In this document: piece by piece, positions 12,535-23,900 of the stretch
Layout: the number at the start of each line of letters is the position of its first letter
Numbering within the stretch: position 1 is the stretch's first letter
Assembly (NCBI RefSeq): GCF_016859285.1
Contig: NC_053408.1
Location: 7,079,713 to 7,143,712, forward strand
Source of the DNA: Xiphias gladius
Lineage: Eukaryota > Chordata > Actinopteri > Istiophoriformes > Xiphiidae
Reading direction: 5' to 3'
Length of the DNA: 64,000 nt
Translations under genes and position numbers: made by a program
Notes under the pieces: model-generated
Database searches by the model: none
The model's input: the letters and a program-made list of their open reading frames with translations, nothing else
Told to the model about the DNA's origin: nothing

Positions 12535-15277
12535 AAAAGCATATTCTTAGAGTTCCTGTGATCTAAGAGACTAATGAAACTACTGAAGCGAAAATATTTT
12601 TTTTGGTATTTTGTATAATAGAAATCAACATACTAAAGATTTGTGTACTCGAAAATCATAAATAAACACGCTGACTTTTTTGAGTGTACATTATTTTGTC
12701 ACTTTTACAGTGTGAACCCACAAAACGAGCTCCAAACCTGGTGAGAATTAGTATATGTAGTATGGAATTGGGACACATTGCACGTTGCATACTGTAAATT
12801 TAGAGTTACGTAGCTAGGCGGCCCCTAAAATCCTGAGCAAACACAAATTCTCGCAAGTTCCTGTACCAGTTCAAAAACTGCTTAGGCTGCAATTTACAAA
12901 GAAAAGTCCAAGACGTTGAGTCAAAGGAATTCGAAGGAAATGGTGCGATAACGGACCAGGGCAGCGGGATGTGGGTGATAGATTCCTTTTCGACTGTCAT
13001 TAAAAAAAAAATCTGCGTATGTGGGATTACAATTTGACCGTTTGATTGCCATTTTTGGATATTTTTTGTATAATAATCAGCTCAACAATCTTGTCTGCCC
13101 CTGCCTTAGGAGAGCAAAAAAATCTGCACAGGCTGCTAAGTCTCTTAACCTGTCTTGTGAAATTCTGAATCCCCCCGTCGCTGCAGCGCGCTGGTTCCTA
13201 ACAAAGTAAGTTTCATGTGTTGAATACGTTCTGCATCTCCCTCCTCCTGCCCAGGTCCACCTGGCGATGGTGCGGTACCATGAGGCGGGTCGTTTCTGTG
13301 AGAAGGACGAGCAGTGGGATCAGGACTCGGCCATGTTCCATCTGGAGAGAGCTGCCCTGTGTGGAGAGCTGGAGGCTATTGTTGCCTTGGGGCAGTGCTG
13401 TCTGCAGCTGCCTCATCACATACTGCCAGACGTGGAGCTGGAGGTGCCGTGCACTGTGCATTTTGCATTTTACTCTTAAGCTGATTTGACTTTGGTTTCG
13501 CGTGCACCCTTGTTTCCTGACGTTTCTATGTTGTTGGCAGGATAATGCAGGAAACAAGATGAAAGGTTTCAAGTACCTCCTGCTGGCTGCCGAGGCTGGT
13601 GACAGATCTTCTATGATTATAGTGGCCAGAGCCTTTGATACAGGAGTCAATCTGTCTGCTGACAGGTCAGTGAAGGCTGTCTTAAGCAGACGAACCCTGG
13701 TCCAACAGTCATGATAATACTGCCCCCTGGTGGGATTTTTAGAGATCATTTTTTAGGACAGGATAAATATGAAGCTGGGTTTTTAGTGTTTCTGATTTGT
13801 TCAACGTAGATTTGTGAACGCTTGCTTTTTTATCTTCCAGAAAGCAGGACTGGGAAGAAGCGATTCACTGGTATGACAGTGCATTGACCATGACAGACTA
13901 CGACGAGGGGGGAGAGTTTGATGGGACGCAGGATGAGCCTCGCTACCTGCTGCTGGCCAGAGAGGCAGAGATGTACCAAGTGGGAGGCTACAACCTCACC
14001 GCAGACCCACAGAAAGCAGGTTCGACTCCACACCGGCTTAACTCTCTTTCCGTGTTGCGCTGAAAACGTGTATTAAGCAATTTATTGGCATTACTGAACA
14101 CACAGTTGAATAGCAGAGAAGATGATCATGCTGCAGTAGTGGTTTGAGAGACTTCTGTTGATGATATATATATATTTTTCACGCTCTTGGATGCTACGGG
14201 AATCCATTGTAGCTGATGTGAAACTAAATTGACTACGGCTACAGACTTGTCAGAGGCACTTTTAGAACCCACACAGTTGAGTATATGTTACTCAAAAGAT
14301 GAGCTAAGATTTTTAGTGGAGTGTTCCTTTAAAATAGCATACAGGGAATAATTGAAATTCTTTCAAAGGACAAGGTTGGTATGATTCTGTATTTTTCTTA
14401 TTGTCAATGAATCCCATGAAAAGACTTTCAGAATTTCCTACCCTGTCCGTTATCACAACCGGGCTCAAGCCCATTAATTTCTACTGAGCATGTACTGAAA
14501 TCTCCTAAAACAGGTCGCAGATAATACAGTTTCATTTTTTTAAAAGGTTCAGCAATTTTCTTAAAACAGCTGGGCACCGTAGTTATTAGCAAAAGTTACT
14601 CAAACAGGTGTAAATAGTGCCTTTGTTGGGGACTATTTCCAGCTGCGGATTCATACAAATTTGATGAGTGAAGGAAAAGTTGGTTTATCATGTATTCACT
14701 TCCGGTGGTGGGAGTATCAAGGTCTCTCCCAGGGGCCTTAGAAATATGTTTTTTGAGTCCAGGGGGGGCCTACCTATGGAGCAGCCTGTAGCCTTGCCAG
14801 AAAAGCCAAGTTTTGCTGTTTCTGAGCTTCAAATTATGTGGGACTAACTCAAATTAAACTACAGTGCCCATGTTTATAGTGATGAAGGAAACATGTTATC
14901 CAGTGCATCAGTGACGTGTTTCTAATAGCCTTTGGACAACATTGGAGCTCTTTGGCGCAGAGGATTAATTTATATCGGGTTTTGGATACGCAGACAATAC
15001 CTGTTAAGAGGGATCAATTCATTTTTCCTAGGATTTGTTAACAACAAGAAAGACTGCACTGGTTAAGAGTGTTCTTTCTGTGAACCTGATGAAAAGCCAT
15101 GAACTGATGCGAATATTGTCGCTGCCTCCGTCCTCACGTATCTCATATCAACCCTCCCTCCCTGCAGGCGATCTGTTCACAGAAGCGGCAGAATCGGCCA
15201 TGGCGGCCATGAAGGGCAGGCTGGCTAACCAGTACTACATGAAAGCCGAAGAGGCCTGGGCACTGATGGAGGAGTAA
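591..15277 (+). CDS. eef2k: Eukaryotic elongation factor 2 kinase, lacking 5' exons
   Basis: Atypical alpha-kinase that, when activated by Ca2+/calmodulin, phosphorylates eEF2 and slows translation elongation. Sixteen exons join in phase: 591-691, 3518-3578, 3695-3732, 4635-4806, 7909-8058, 8149-8281, 8433-8560, 9117-9336, 9452-9516, 10389-10466, 10960-11016, 11938-12069, 13255-13443, 13541-13665, 13841-14019, 15168-15277, giving about 648 residues; the human protein has 725. Visible in order: the calmodulin-binding segment [18 protein letters not shown]; the alpha-kinase domain with the ATP-site lysine in NYVAKRY, the [10 protein letters not shown] loop and the zinc-site cluster HSHQCNKIC; a Ser-rich regulatory linker ([25 protein letters not shown]); then C-terminal SEL1-like helical repeats ([24 protein letters not shown]) ending [11 protein letters not shown], the eEF2-recruiting tail. 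The start codon is outside the window. The donor after 13443 (GTGCCG) is weak, but the frame continues correctly. Identity is very secure. Confidence 0.97.
1745..1797. repeat. (TG)n microsatellite
   Basis: Uninterrupted TG dinucleotide run of about 53 bases in the first visible eef2k intron. Confidence 0.97.
2790..3400 (+). repeat. Dispersed teleost repeats (two families) in an eef2k intron
   Basis: Two interspersed repeat types abut here. The first, about 2800-3010, has the 'AATTTACAGTGATAAAAGAC' type of core seen again near 37620 and, inverted, near 33200. The second, about 3060-3400, carries GACCTGATGATGGCGCT and AATCCATCCAATAGTTGTTG, and related text recurs at about 35930-36090 and 62910-62990. 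Neither codes for protein. Both are called repeats because independent copies occur within this window; family names are not assigned. Confidence 0.6.
4880..6900 (-). mobile_element. Penelope-like retroelement, degenerate, antisense in an eef2k intron
   Basis: Read on the minus strand, this stretch encodes pieces of a Penelope-like reverse transcriptase. Near 6837-6553 is an N-terminal part (ERKALTS and [12 protein letters not shown]). Around 6490-6420 is [19 protein letters not shown]. Near 6090-6030 is [18 protein letters not shown]. The catalytic YVDD lies at 5973-5962, followed by [11 protein letters not shown] and the [10 protein letters not shown] block. In-frame stops at 6396-6394 and 6255-6253, and frame changes downstream, show it is dead. 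I cannot confirm an intact GIY-YIG endonuclease in the decayed tail (about 5450-4900). The last 120 bases contain a run very common in fish genomes (plus-strand GTTTCGCCTCTCATCCGAAA). Boundaries are approximate. Confidence 0.8.
11604..11648. repeat. (TG)n microsatellite
   Basis: TG run with one TT interruption near its end, in the eef2k intron before the exon at 11938. Confidence 0.95.
12328..12534. repeat. Compound (AT)n / (ATATGT)n microsatellite
   Basis: About 207 bases of alternating purine-pyrimidine DNA: AT runs interspersed with ATGTGTAT and ATGTATATGTGT units, in the eef2k intron between the exons ending 12069 and starting 13255. Long open frames on both strands here are low-complexity Tyr/Ile/Val/Cys artefacts. 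Confidence 0.97.
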
Positions 15278-15436
15278 CTCTGGATACACACCTGCATCAC
15301 GAAAAGACCCCAGGAGTTCATGTGTCTGACTGATAGCCAGGCCAATTTTTACACATTCAGGATACAACCTGAGTTGTTACAGTTTACACATTTTTTTATT
15401 ACAGAACATTGAATGAATTTTTGCTATTGGTTCTTT

Positions 15437-15440
<4 letters not shown>

Positions 15441-15477
<37 letters not shown>
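15441..15477. repeat. (TG)n microsatellite in the eef2k 3' UTR
   Basis: TG run lying between the eef2k stop codon and its poly(A) signal, so it should be transcribed as part of the 3' UTR. Confidence 0.95.
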
Positions 15478-15478
<1 letters not shown>

Positions 15479-15734
15479 CAGCGTTCAAGGATCCGGCTTA
15501 CAACTCCAGGTTTCTGTTCTTCCTTCTCTCTGTTTGTGAAGCTATTCATCCTGACTCCCCGTCTCTGATTACCTTCTAGCCAAGTGCCTGTTGTTGGATG
15601 AAAGAGAAGGCCTGAGGAATCAACAACAAAGAAAAAAGTTAAAGTTACTGACTTTGGCCCCAAACATTACCACACATGTTGGAAGAATGTATGTAAAAAA
15701 AAAAAAAAAAATTGCTTGGAGTTTAAAACTGTAA

Positions 15735-15740
15735 AATAAA
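15735..15740 (+). terminator. eef2k poly(A) signal
   Basis: Canonical AATAAA about 460 bases after the eef2k stop codon, followed by a T-rich stretch (GCTTTTTATGGG). It is the first clear signal after the stop and gives a 3' UTR of about 480 bases. Cleavage itself is inferred. Confidence 0.7.
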
Positions 15741-16658
15741 GTTTGCATTGCTTTTTATGGGTAAACATTGTCATCATTCCTTCCTGTGTTTTTCTTTCCA
15801 GTGGACAAGACCTTAGTTGTATTAAAGGTCTGTAACTGAGCCAAATACCTTACAGCATGTTACAGAAGTGCTCCAAAGCTGCTTATATATGCTTAATTTA
15901 ATACACCATTTTTTTTTTTTTTCCATTTTTGCAGAGTAATCCCAAAATGCACCAAATGAAACTAAGGTAATTCCGATAACGTAATACTGAACATACACTC
16001 TTTTGCAGTATATAAATGGTATGAAACTGAAAAGCAAAAAAAAAAAAAAGGCAGGGTAAATCACGAGCTAAAAGTGCAATTAGCTGTGGTTGATCTCTTT
16101 AATCTCGAGTTTATATCAATAGAGAAAGCGTAGCAAATTGGTCTTTTTTTTTTTTTTTTAATGGCGTATGTAAATAAAAAGTGCAAATTGTAATATGGGC
16201 ACAGTTCAGCTGTTGTTTGAGTGAGAAATAACAACAGTTGAGGGATTCGTGTGAACAATTAAGAAGTTATCCACAGTTCAGTCCACACAGACTGTGGCTG
16301 TAAAGGCCGTGAAGAGCTTTTAATGGATGATCTCAGCTTTGAGCAAGGCTCATGCGTGGATTACCGAATGGGCCTACCGGAAACATGAGCGAGGGTTAAC
16401 ATTTCTTGTTTAAAAGCAACAGAGCTCAGTTAAAGGACAACAACAAAAAAAAAGACCACAAATAGACGCAAAACAACCACAGGGTGACGAAAAATGATCC
16501 CACACTACCTAGTCATTTTGTGACTCTCTGAGTCCACATGTCTGGGCCGAGGGCCCATTGTGTGAAGCGTTTTGAAAAGATGAACCGGGCATCGAACGGG
16601 GCGAAGTGTGTGTATATAAAGTAAATATATAATCGTTACACGAGCGGTGCTTCACATA
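15741..16658. other. Intergenic DNA between eef2k and tRNA-Leu
   Basis: AT-rich, with homopolymer A and T runs near 15910, 16036 and 16145. I see no exon and no repeat family that I can name. It may include the upstream control region of the tRNA gene. Confidence 0.6.
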
Positions 16659-16740
16659 GGTAGCGTGGCCGAGCGGTCTAAGGCGCTGGATTAAGGCTCC
16701 AGTCTCTTCGGGGGCGTGGGTTCGAATCCCACCGCTGCCA
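16659..16740 (+). tRNA. tRNA-Leu (anticodon AAG)
   Basis: An 82-nt class II tRNA gene. The acceptor strands GGTAGCG and CGCTGCC pair fully, leaving discriminator A. The internal Pol III promoter is present as an A box (TGGCCGAGCGGTC) and a B box (GGTTCGAATCC, 16719-16729). The anticodon arm CTGGA-TTAAGGC-TCCAG shows anticodon AAG at 16693-16695 (A34 is normally edited to inosine). A long variable arm typical of tRNA-Leu lies between anticodon and T arms. There is no intron, CCA is not encoded, and nothing suggests a pseudogene. It lies about 1.3 kb upstream of the polr3e start codon on the same strand. Confidence 0.98.
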
Positions 16741-16745
16741 GAACG

Positions 16746-16750
16746 TTTTT
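16746..16750 (+). terminator. Pol III terminator of tRNA-Leu
   Basis: TTTTT five bases after the end of the tRNA, the usual vertebrate Pol III stop. Confidence 0.85.
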
Positions 16751-16859
16751 ATGCACCGCGGTTGCTTAATTAACTCCGCACATACTGACTGGACTCGGAC
16801 ACACATATGAAGTTCCAGTGCGACTTCTTTTTTTTAAAAACAGACTTGCCCGTTTAAAC

Positions 16860-17076
16860 AAATTAAGAGAGAACGATAACGGTGTAGTGGAGTCGCTGTG
16901 CATCATGGGCCTGGGCTCCTCCCCACGTGTCTGTGTGGAGCAGAGTCAACATGGTACCGACACCAGCAGACTCCAGCTACGTTAGCTTGAGTTAGTCCCC
17001 TGCTCCTGGAAGCACCGCATTTCTGGACTGTCCTCACTCGGATGAGATAGCTAAAACTGTACTTTGAAGTGTGCAG
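16860..17076 (+). promoter_or_regulatory. polr3e promoter and noncoding first exon
   Basis: GC-richer stretch ending in a good splice donor (GTGCAG|GTGAGA, exon end 17076). The only fitting acceptor is TCTTTAG at 17901-17907, opening the exon that carries the polr3e start codon at 17983. No TATA box is apparent. A palindromic E-box CACGTG lies at 16924-16929. The transcription start is not resolved; the boundary on the left is a guess. Confidence 0.55.
16924..16929. promoter_or_regulatory. Canonical E-box (CACGTG)
   Basis: Palindromic CACGTG between the tRNA-Leu gene and the first polr3e exon. MYC/MAX- and USF-type factors bind this motif. Function at this site is inferred only from position. 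Confidence 0.4.
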
Positions 17077-17982
17077 GTGAGAACTAAATCTAATCTGGAT
17101 GCCGATAGGCAGAAAAGACGCGTTAAACCAGGCCCCGATGACTGACTGTGTCTTATTTTGACTGGCTAGTCTTGCTATTGCTAGGCTAAAGTTACCTGGC
17201 TAGGCTACTTTGCAGCCTTTTAGCTAGTGTCATGCTTAGTCGGTTGTTTACACGAAAGGGAAATGTTGAGTTTGTTGCTCTTTGGTCTGATTTCTTTTAA
17301 AGATTTACTTTTTTTTTTAAATACAGGAATGAAAATTTGACCCGCAGAGCAGCGCAGGGCCGTGACAAGTGGCTGGAGGGTTTGATGCTAGCTTGCTAAG
17401 CAGAAGCTAACGTAGCCAAAAACTTGTGCTTTTTAAAAAAAGAATAATTACCTGTAATAGGTTTCATAACAGTCTGACATCTTAAGTACCGTGCAACCTT
17501 TGCACAAGTGTTTGTATGAAGAGCAGCCATTTATCATTGGATTATATTGTGTCACATCATGTGAGTTTTACCAGGCTGTGTCAGTGGTAGCATCACTTGA
17601 CAGGCTGCATGATCATGGTCTTTCTGTCCACTAACTTTAGTGGTTTTACTGGCTCGCTTTCTGCAAATGGTTCATGAAAGATAACCCCTCTACTTTAGAA
17701 GACTGACAGCCCGAAACCCCCTGACAATAATTATGCTGAATTCTGATGTAACCTTGCTATGGTGGATCACATTGTCCTTGTTACTGCTCCAGCTGCCTGT
17801 TACCTGTTTTCTTTCTTAACAGTCTGGGTGCAGCCACTTGGTAACAGTGATGGGAGTGTTTGTCTGCAGAAAGAAATCCCCGTAATTTAGTGTTTCTTTG
17901 TCTTTAGGTTGGATCTTTTAGATCTGCTGCCACTCCCCTCCTGTTACATCACCTCTCCTCTCCTCGCTCTGCTCACATCAAT

Positions 17983-20900
17983 ATGGCCAGCGGGGATGAC
18001 GATGACCCCATTATAGAAGAGGTATGTCCATAGGCTGAAGTTAAAGGTCAAAAGAGGCGATATGGTAATCTACAATGAATCTGCTCTGCCAGCAAGCGTT
18101 GCCCGTGTAGCTGACGATTATTCCTCTGTGCCACAGCCCTCCGATGTTGTCCAAAAACTATTTAAAAACAAATCAGTGAGCCACACTATTTCACTTGGTG
18201 TTCATCAGTATGCACACAGGCACTGTAGTTTTTCTGTAGTTTATCTAGAACTGGAAATACCCCCTAAATATGTATTAATCGACATCTTAAAATAGTCCCA
18301 GGCAAATGCGCTACTTTCACCTGTTTTAGTGGTGTTTGCAAAAAAAACTGCAGAGCACAGCTTTTTAACGAAATTAAACTTTGCATTTGTGACCAGATTT
18401 TTAAGTTTTACATGGTCAGTAAGAATGAATGAGCATGGCCAGAGTGCCCAGACAGGATCGAAAAATTAGACGGCATACAGAGACAAACTAAAACATTGTT
18501 GGGGGATTTGTTGAGTGCTGTCTTTTTCCCCTGTTTTCAAATCTGTATATCTCACTGCCTTGGGATAATTCTAATGTGGCTTAATGTGAGGTCAGGTATG
18601 AATGTAAAAGATAGGAAAAAACACACTGAATTTTATTTTGACATCTATTTATAACCTTTATTTCATCAGGTATTTTTAATGAGATCGAGAAAATTTTGCA
18701 AGAGAGCAAAAACAGCAGAGATAAGACACACAACAAAACAGTCAGTCACACAACTGCATACAAACAGCATCAGAAACAATCTCAGACATCCCTAAAAAAG
18801 TTCCCAAAATTAAAAGATTAAATTCATCCAGTGGCTTTGTAGGAAAGGCTCCTCGAATGGCGACGTCTACCAGTTCCTCACGCCAGTTTGTGTAGTCAGA
18901 GACTAACTTTGATCAATGTTTCTGTTCCTTTCAGATTGATGTGTACCTTGCCAAAAGCCTTGCAGATAAGCTCTATCTTTTCCAGGTACGTTTTTTTCCT
19001 TTGTTGTATTTAATGCTGACGAGCACAGCTCCCTTCATGAGCAGATTCCTAAAACAATCTTGACTCTTTTAACCTGTACTGTATAATGTTCATGTGTCAA
19101 GTGTCATGAGTCATTAATCCCCTTCATTGTTTTTTTTTTCTGACACAGTACCCTGTCCGACCATCCAACATGACCTATGATGATGTCAACCACTTAACGG
19201 CTAAGATCAAACCCAAGCAGCAAAGGGTACAAAAGGCTCTTTTCTTACCCTACAACCCATCTGTATAGAAACTGAGAATTTTTATTCATCTGAAAGTGTT
19301 TGTCATGTGTTTCTTGCACTGATCCTTATGTAGGTGGAGTTGGAAATGGCCATCAACACAATGAGTCCGAACTACTGTCGCAGTAAGGGAGAGCAAATAG
19401 CTCTGAATGTGGATGGCACAGCTTTTGACGAAACCAACACCTATTCAGCGTATGTCCACTGATAAACCTTTGCTAAGCTCTTTATGTGTTACTGTCTGTA
19501 TGTCTTACTCACCACTAGTGTCTACGACGAGTTTTTACATCTGCGCTTATTTGTTTTCTGGCAGAGAGTTAGATGAAGAGAACAATACAGCTCTCACATC
19601 TGTTTGTTAAATATGAAGTTACAGCCAGCAGCTCATTAGCTTAGCTTAGATAAGACTGGAAACGGAAATTAATTCTTGGCTGGGACCAACAACGTCCTGG
19701 AGTCTCCACTGGTTGATCAGCAGAGCCAAGAAATAGTCCTGCACATAACCCTCTTAAAACAGCAAATTGTTCTTTGTACGCGACTTTTTGTGCGAATCAA
19801 ACAAACAAGACATGACGTGTTAATCAGTGAGCTTTAGAAAATACTGGAAGGTGGATTTTGTTGCCTTTGGACAGAACCAGGCTAGCTGCCACCCCTTTCC
19901 AGTCTTTATGCTAAACTACGGTAGCCATCTCCCAGCTGTACATTTATATCTGGCGTACAGACACGAAAGTGACATCAGTCTTCTCATCTAATTCTCAACG
20001 AGAGAGCAACCAAGCGAATTTCCCAAAATGTCAAACAATTCTTCAAACATTAGATAAATAACTGCAAACTGGCAGTATTGTCCCAAAGTGAAGTTTTTGT
20101 TGACTTTTCTTTAGAAATTGAGCCGAGTTATTAACCAGTTTGCTGTGTTTCCCCAGGAAAATGATGGACAAGCAGACCTTCTCCTCCATCCAAGCCACCA
20201 CCAACACCTCCAGATATGCTGCTGCAGTGTTTCGCAAAGGTCGGATCTAATAACGAGTGGTTCTTTAGCCCACTGTAGCACCATGCTTGTGTTTTGGTTG
20301 GCTTAACTTCGTTGCTGCTTCTTGTAAATACAAAGTTCACTCATATGTTCACAGAGTCCGTGTGAAACCCTATTAGTGTTACCTTTCTTACCTTTTGTTA
20401 AGTTGTATTCCACAATTTTACTGTGTGTTTCTGTTGAAAATCACCTAATATGTCAATATGGCCGACTTTGTGACTAACATGAGTCCTCAGTCAGCCACTG
20501 CTGCACCATTACTGATCAAAACCAGGATTTTTTTTTAGTTTCTGACTGTTTTATTATTTATCTCGATAGGTGAGCTTCACGTCACACCTCTGACGGGAAT
20601 CCTCCAGATGAGACCCAGCTTCTCTTATCTGGACAAGGCTGATAACAAAACCAGAGAGAGGGAGGCAGCCAATGAAGGTTTTTTTATTTCCCCAAAATTA
20701 AATAAATGACAGAGATCAGTTTAGATTGTTTTGTTTTTTTTTAAATATTTAAGATTTTTAAAAAACTGTTTTTAATCAATTTTCATCTTTCACAAACCGA
20801 ATATCCTAAGATGAATAAAACTAAATACATCCCAAAATTCAGGATAAAACAATGACTAGTGACAAATATCAGGATCTAAAAATTTGACAGCTTTTTTAAA

Positions 20901-23900
20901 AGGGCATTGATTTTTTTGAAAAAACAATCAGTCAACAGATTGATTTAATCTTCAGCTATTTGGATTATTGAGTAAATCAATTTTTTTTAAGAAAAAATGC
21001 CAAAATTCTCTGTGTCGAGCTTCTTAAATCTGAGAATTTGCTGCTTTTTTTGGGGGGTTTGGAAATCTGAACGTCTCTGGCTTTTGGTCTGTTTTTCAGA
21101 CAGTCATCATCAGCTTTGAAAAGTAGGTAACACAAAACCTTCTGTTACTGATCTAGTCTGATATGACGACCGTTACATGACCACAGTCTTCTCTCTGCAG
21201 GTGGAGACTCGTCCCAGGATGAAGCTGAGGAAGAAGCCAAGGCCATCACCGTGAGAACCTGTGCACACACATGTAAACTTTATGTTCCCGTGAAGACCCG
21301 TAATTTATGAATTCCCTGCATGTATCCCACTCCAGGTGAGGTTTGCTCGTCCTGAGTCGGAGCAGGCCCGGCAGAGGAGGATCCAGTCCTACGAGTTCCT
21401 CCAGAAGAAGCAGGCAGAGGAGCCCTGGGTTCACCTGCACTACCACGGTGTCAAGGTAGGGGGTGAACTTATTGATAGGGTTCCGCATTGTTTTGTAATC
21501 CTCTGTGTACTAAACTTTTACTGGCAGCCGATGCCGAGTACAGATCTGATGACCTTCACCAAAATAGATGCACCATGTAACGTCTATGTGCAAAAGCATT
21601 GGAGCTTCTGCTTTCCTCTATTTTATTATGTCTAATGTCATTATAAAATAAGTACTAAATGTCCAGACACATTTAGTACTGGACATGTTATTGAACAGTG
21701 TGCTGAATTGTGTTGTAGCTGTCTCTCACTGTGTTGTTGTCAGGAGATTTTGTCATGAAGCGTTTGTCTCATGAGTTTTGTCTTCCTTTTTCTTTCCTTT
21801 TTTTCTTTGTCTTTGTCATGTTAATATAAATTCAGGACGGTCGCTCGGAGCATGAGAGGCAGTACCTGTTCTGTCAGTCTGTGGACGCCTCGGAGAACTC
21901 TGAACTGGTCAAAACTCCTAAGTGCGTATAATACATTTCATTACTTTGACTCGGACTGGGAGTATTATTTTAGTAGCAGACTGTACCATATTCGTTTGAT
22001 TTTTGGTAAAACAAAAATCATTATTGTCTTCCCTGGCTGTCTAATATTCATTATCCAGCGCCTAATATTGGGCGTATTTTTGCCACCAAACTGCTTGTTT
22101 GTTCTGATTGCAAATATTACTTGTGTGGTTTGGTCAATGTTGACAACTGTTGCATGTGTTCGGTGTATGTTGCCTTACATGGATGCAGTTTTAAAGAGTA
22201 AAAATCTTCTACCAACACTATGGACTGTTGGTTCAGTTGTCGCAGTTTCCTTGTCCTTATGTAATTCCTGATGCCCCCCCCCCACCTGCTCACCTCTCTC
22301 CCTGACTGATTTCTCTCATTTTTTTTCTCAGGGAGTACCTGGCGATGCTGATGCCCCCTCTCGCAGAGGAAAAAGTGTAAGTATTCCTCAGTCTTCTGAG
22401 GAGATCTCTGAGATTTTAAACTGGTTTACTGCTCCAGAAAAGAGTCGTTACCTTCATCTTCTGGCTGTTTGCTGTCCTTGTCCGTTTGTTAGTGTGAAGC
22501 CCGTTGGTCCCAGTAATGTGCTCTCCATGGCTCAACTCCGCACTCTGCCGCTGGGAGAGCAAGTCAAGACCCTGATGAAGAACGGTAGGTTAACATGTTT
22601 AAACTGGTCATATTAGGAAAAGGTTTTTGTGTAGCAGAGGGATGGCAGGGCATGAGTTGTTTTAGAAACCAGTCATTTTTTACATATTACATAAGCTTTC
22701 TTCTTGATTATTTAAACAGGAGATCAGTATTGACTTTGGTTCACTGATGTCATGTGGTGGCATTGAAATGACAGGTCTCTGTTTCTTGGTTAGGGTTGGG
22801 CAAATAGTCACCAGTTTTAACAAGATTTTGTTTTCCTCAGTACGTTGAACTACATGAACTGAATCAGATTTACAGCATTTACCTTTAAGATCTGTCGCCC
22901 TTCCTCTGACAACTCCTCTCATCTCCAGTCAAGGTGATGCCGTTCGCTAACCTAATGGGCCTCCTCGCCTCTGGCACAGACTCAACCTCAGTGTTGCGCT
23001 GCATCCAGCAGGTGGCACTGCTGGTGCAGGGGAACTGGGTTGTCAAGAGGTGAGTCCAGGCAGCTTTCATTAAACAGAGTCTACGCTCTTGTATGTGGGA
23101 ATTAAGTTTAAAGAGTGCATCCATTGTTGTAGACTAATTTATTGTAAAGACAAATGTCACAGAAAATTTTCAACAGACTAAATTTGTAGTTTAAAATGAG
23201 GATTTAAAGTTACACTTAACTCAACCCACAAGAGAGTGTTGCAGCCGAGAGTGAGGGAGATTCTGTTCTTTATTAATTCAACATTTTTCCATATTAAACA
23301 CTGGCCTGGCAGCTGACTGATGTTTCTGTATTTTTTATTTTATTTTTTTCCTCAGTGATGTTCTGTATCCTAAAAACACCTGCAGTCCTCACAGTGGTGT
23401 CCCTGCTGAGGTGCTCTGTCGTGGCAGGGACTTCGTGGTGAGCTGCTGTCACTGTTTTTATCGAACTACTCAAAGTCAAACCAGTGACAGTTTAAAGCCT
23501 GGTAGTTTGTTTTGTGTGGTCAGCGTGGTTTTGACTCAGTTGTTTCTTCCTTTTTTTTAGATGTGGAGATTCACACTGGAGCGCTCTGTGATGAGAAAGG
23601 AGATTGCTTCCGTCATCAAAGTAAGGGTCAACCCGACCAAACCACCGAAATTGACCTGACTGGTAATCACTAAAGATGGCCCGAGACAGAAGCTTCTGAA
23701 CTGTGCATCGTAATCGATGAGTCCCGCTAACATCTCAGAGTTGTTTTGACCGGAATGATTACATTTTTGCCACGTCTGGGGTGCTTGAAAATTGGAAGTA
23801 GCAGAGTAAAACTGGAATGGTTTACTGTACAGAATGAAGCTGAGAGCCCTCTTTTACACAGAACGGTCAAGGGCAATTCTTGCTGAGATTTAGATGTGAA

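Noticed and set aside
12264-12566. Open frames of about 90 codons on both strands
   Set aside because: They translate the AT/ATATGT microsatellite into Tyr/Ile/Val/Cys runs.
13213-13749. 178-codon minus-strand frame
   Set aside because: Antisense to two eef2k exons and the intron between them; no recognisable protein.
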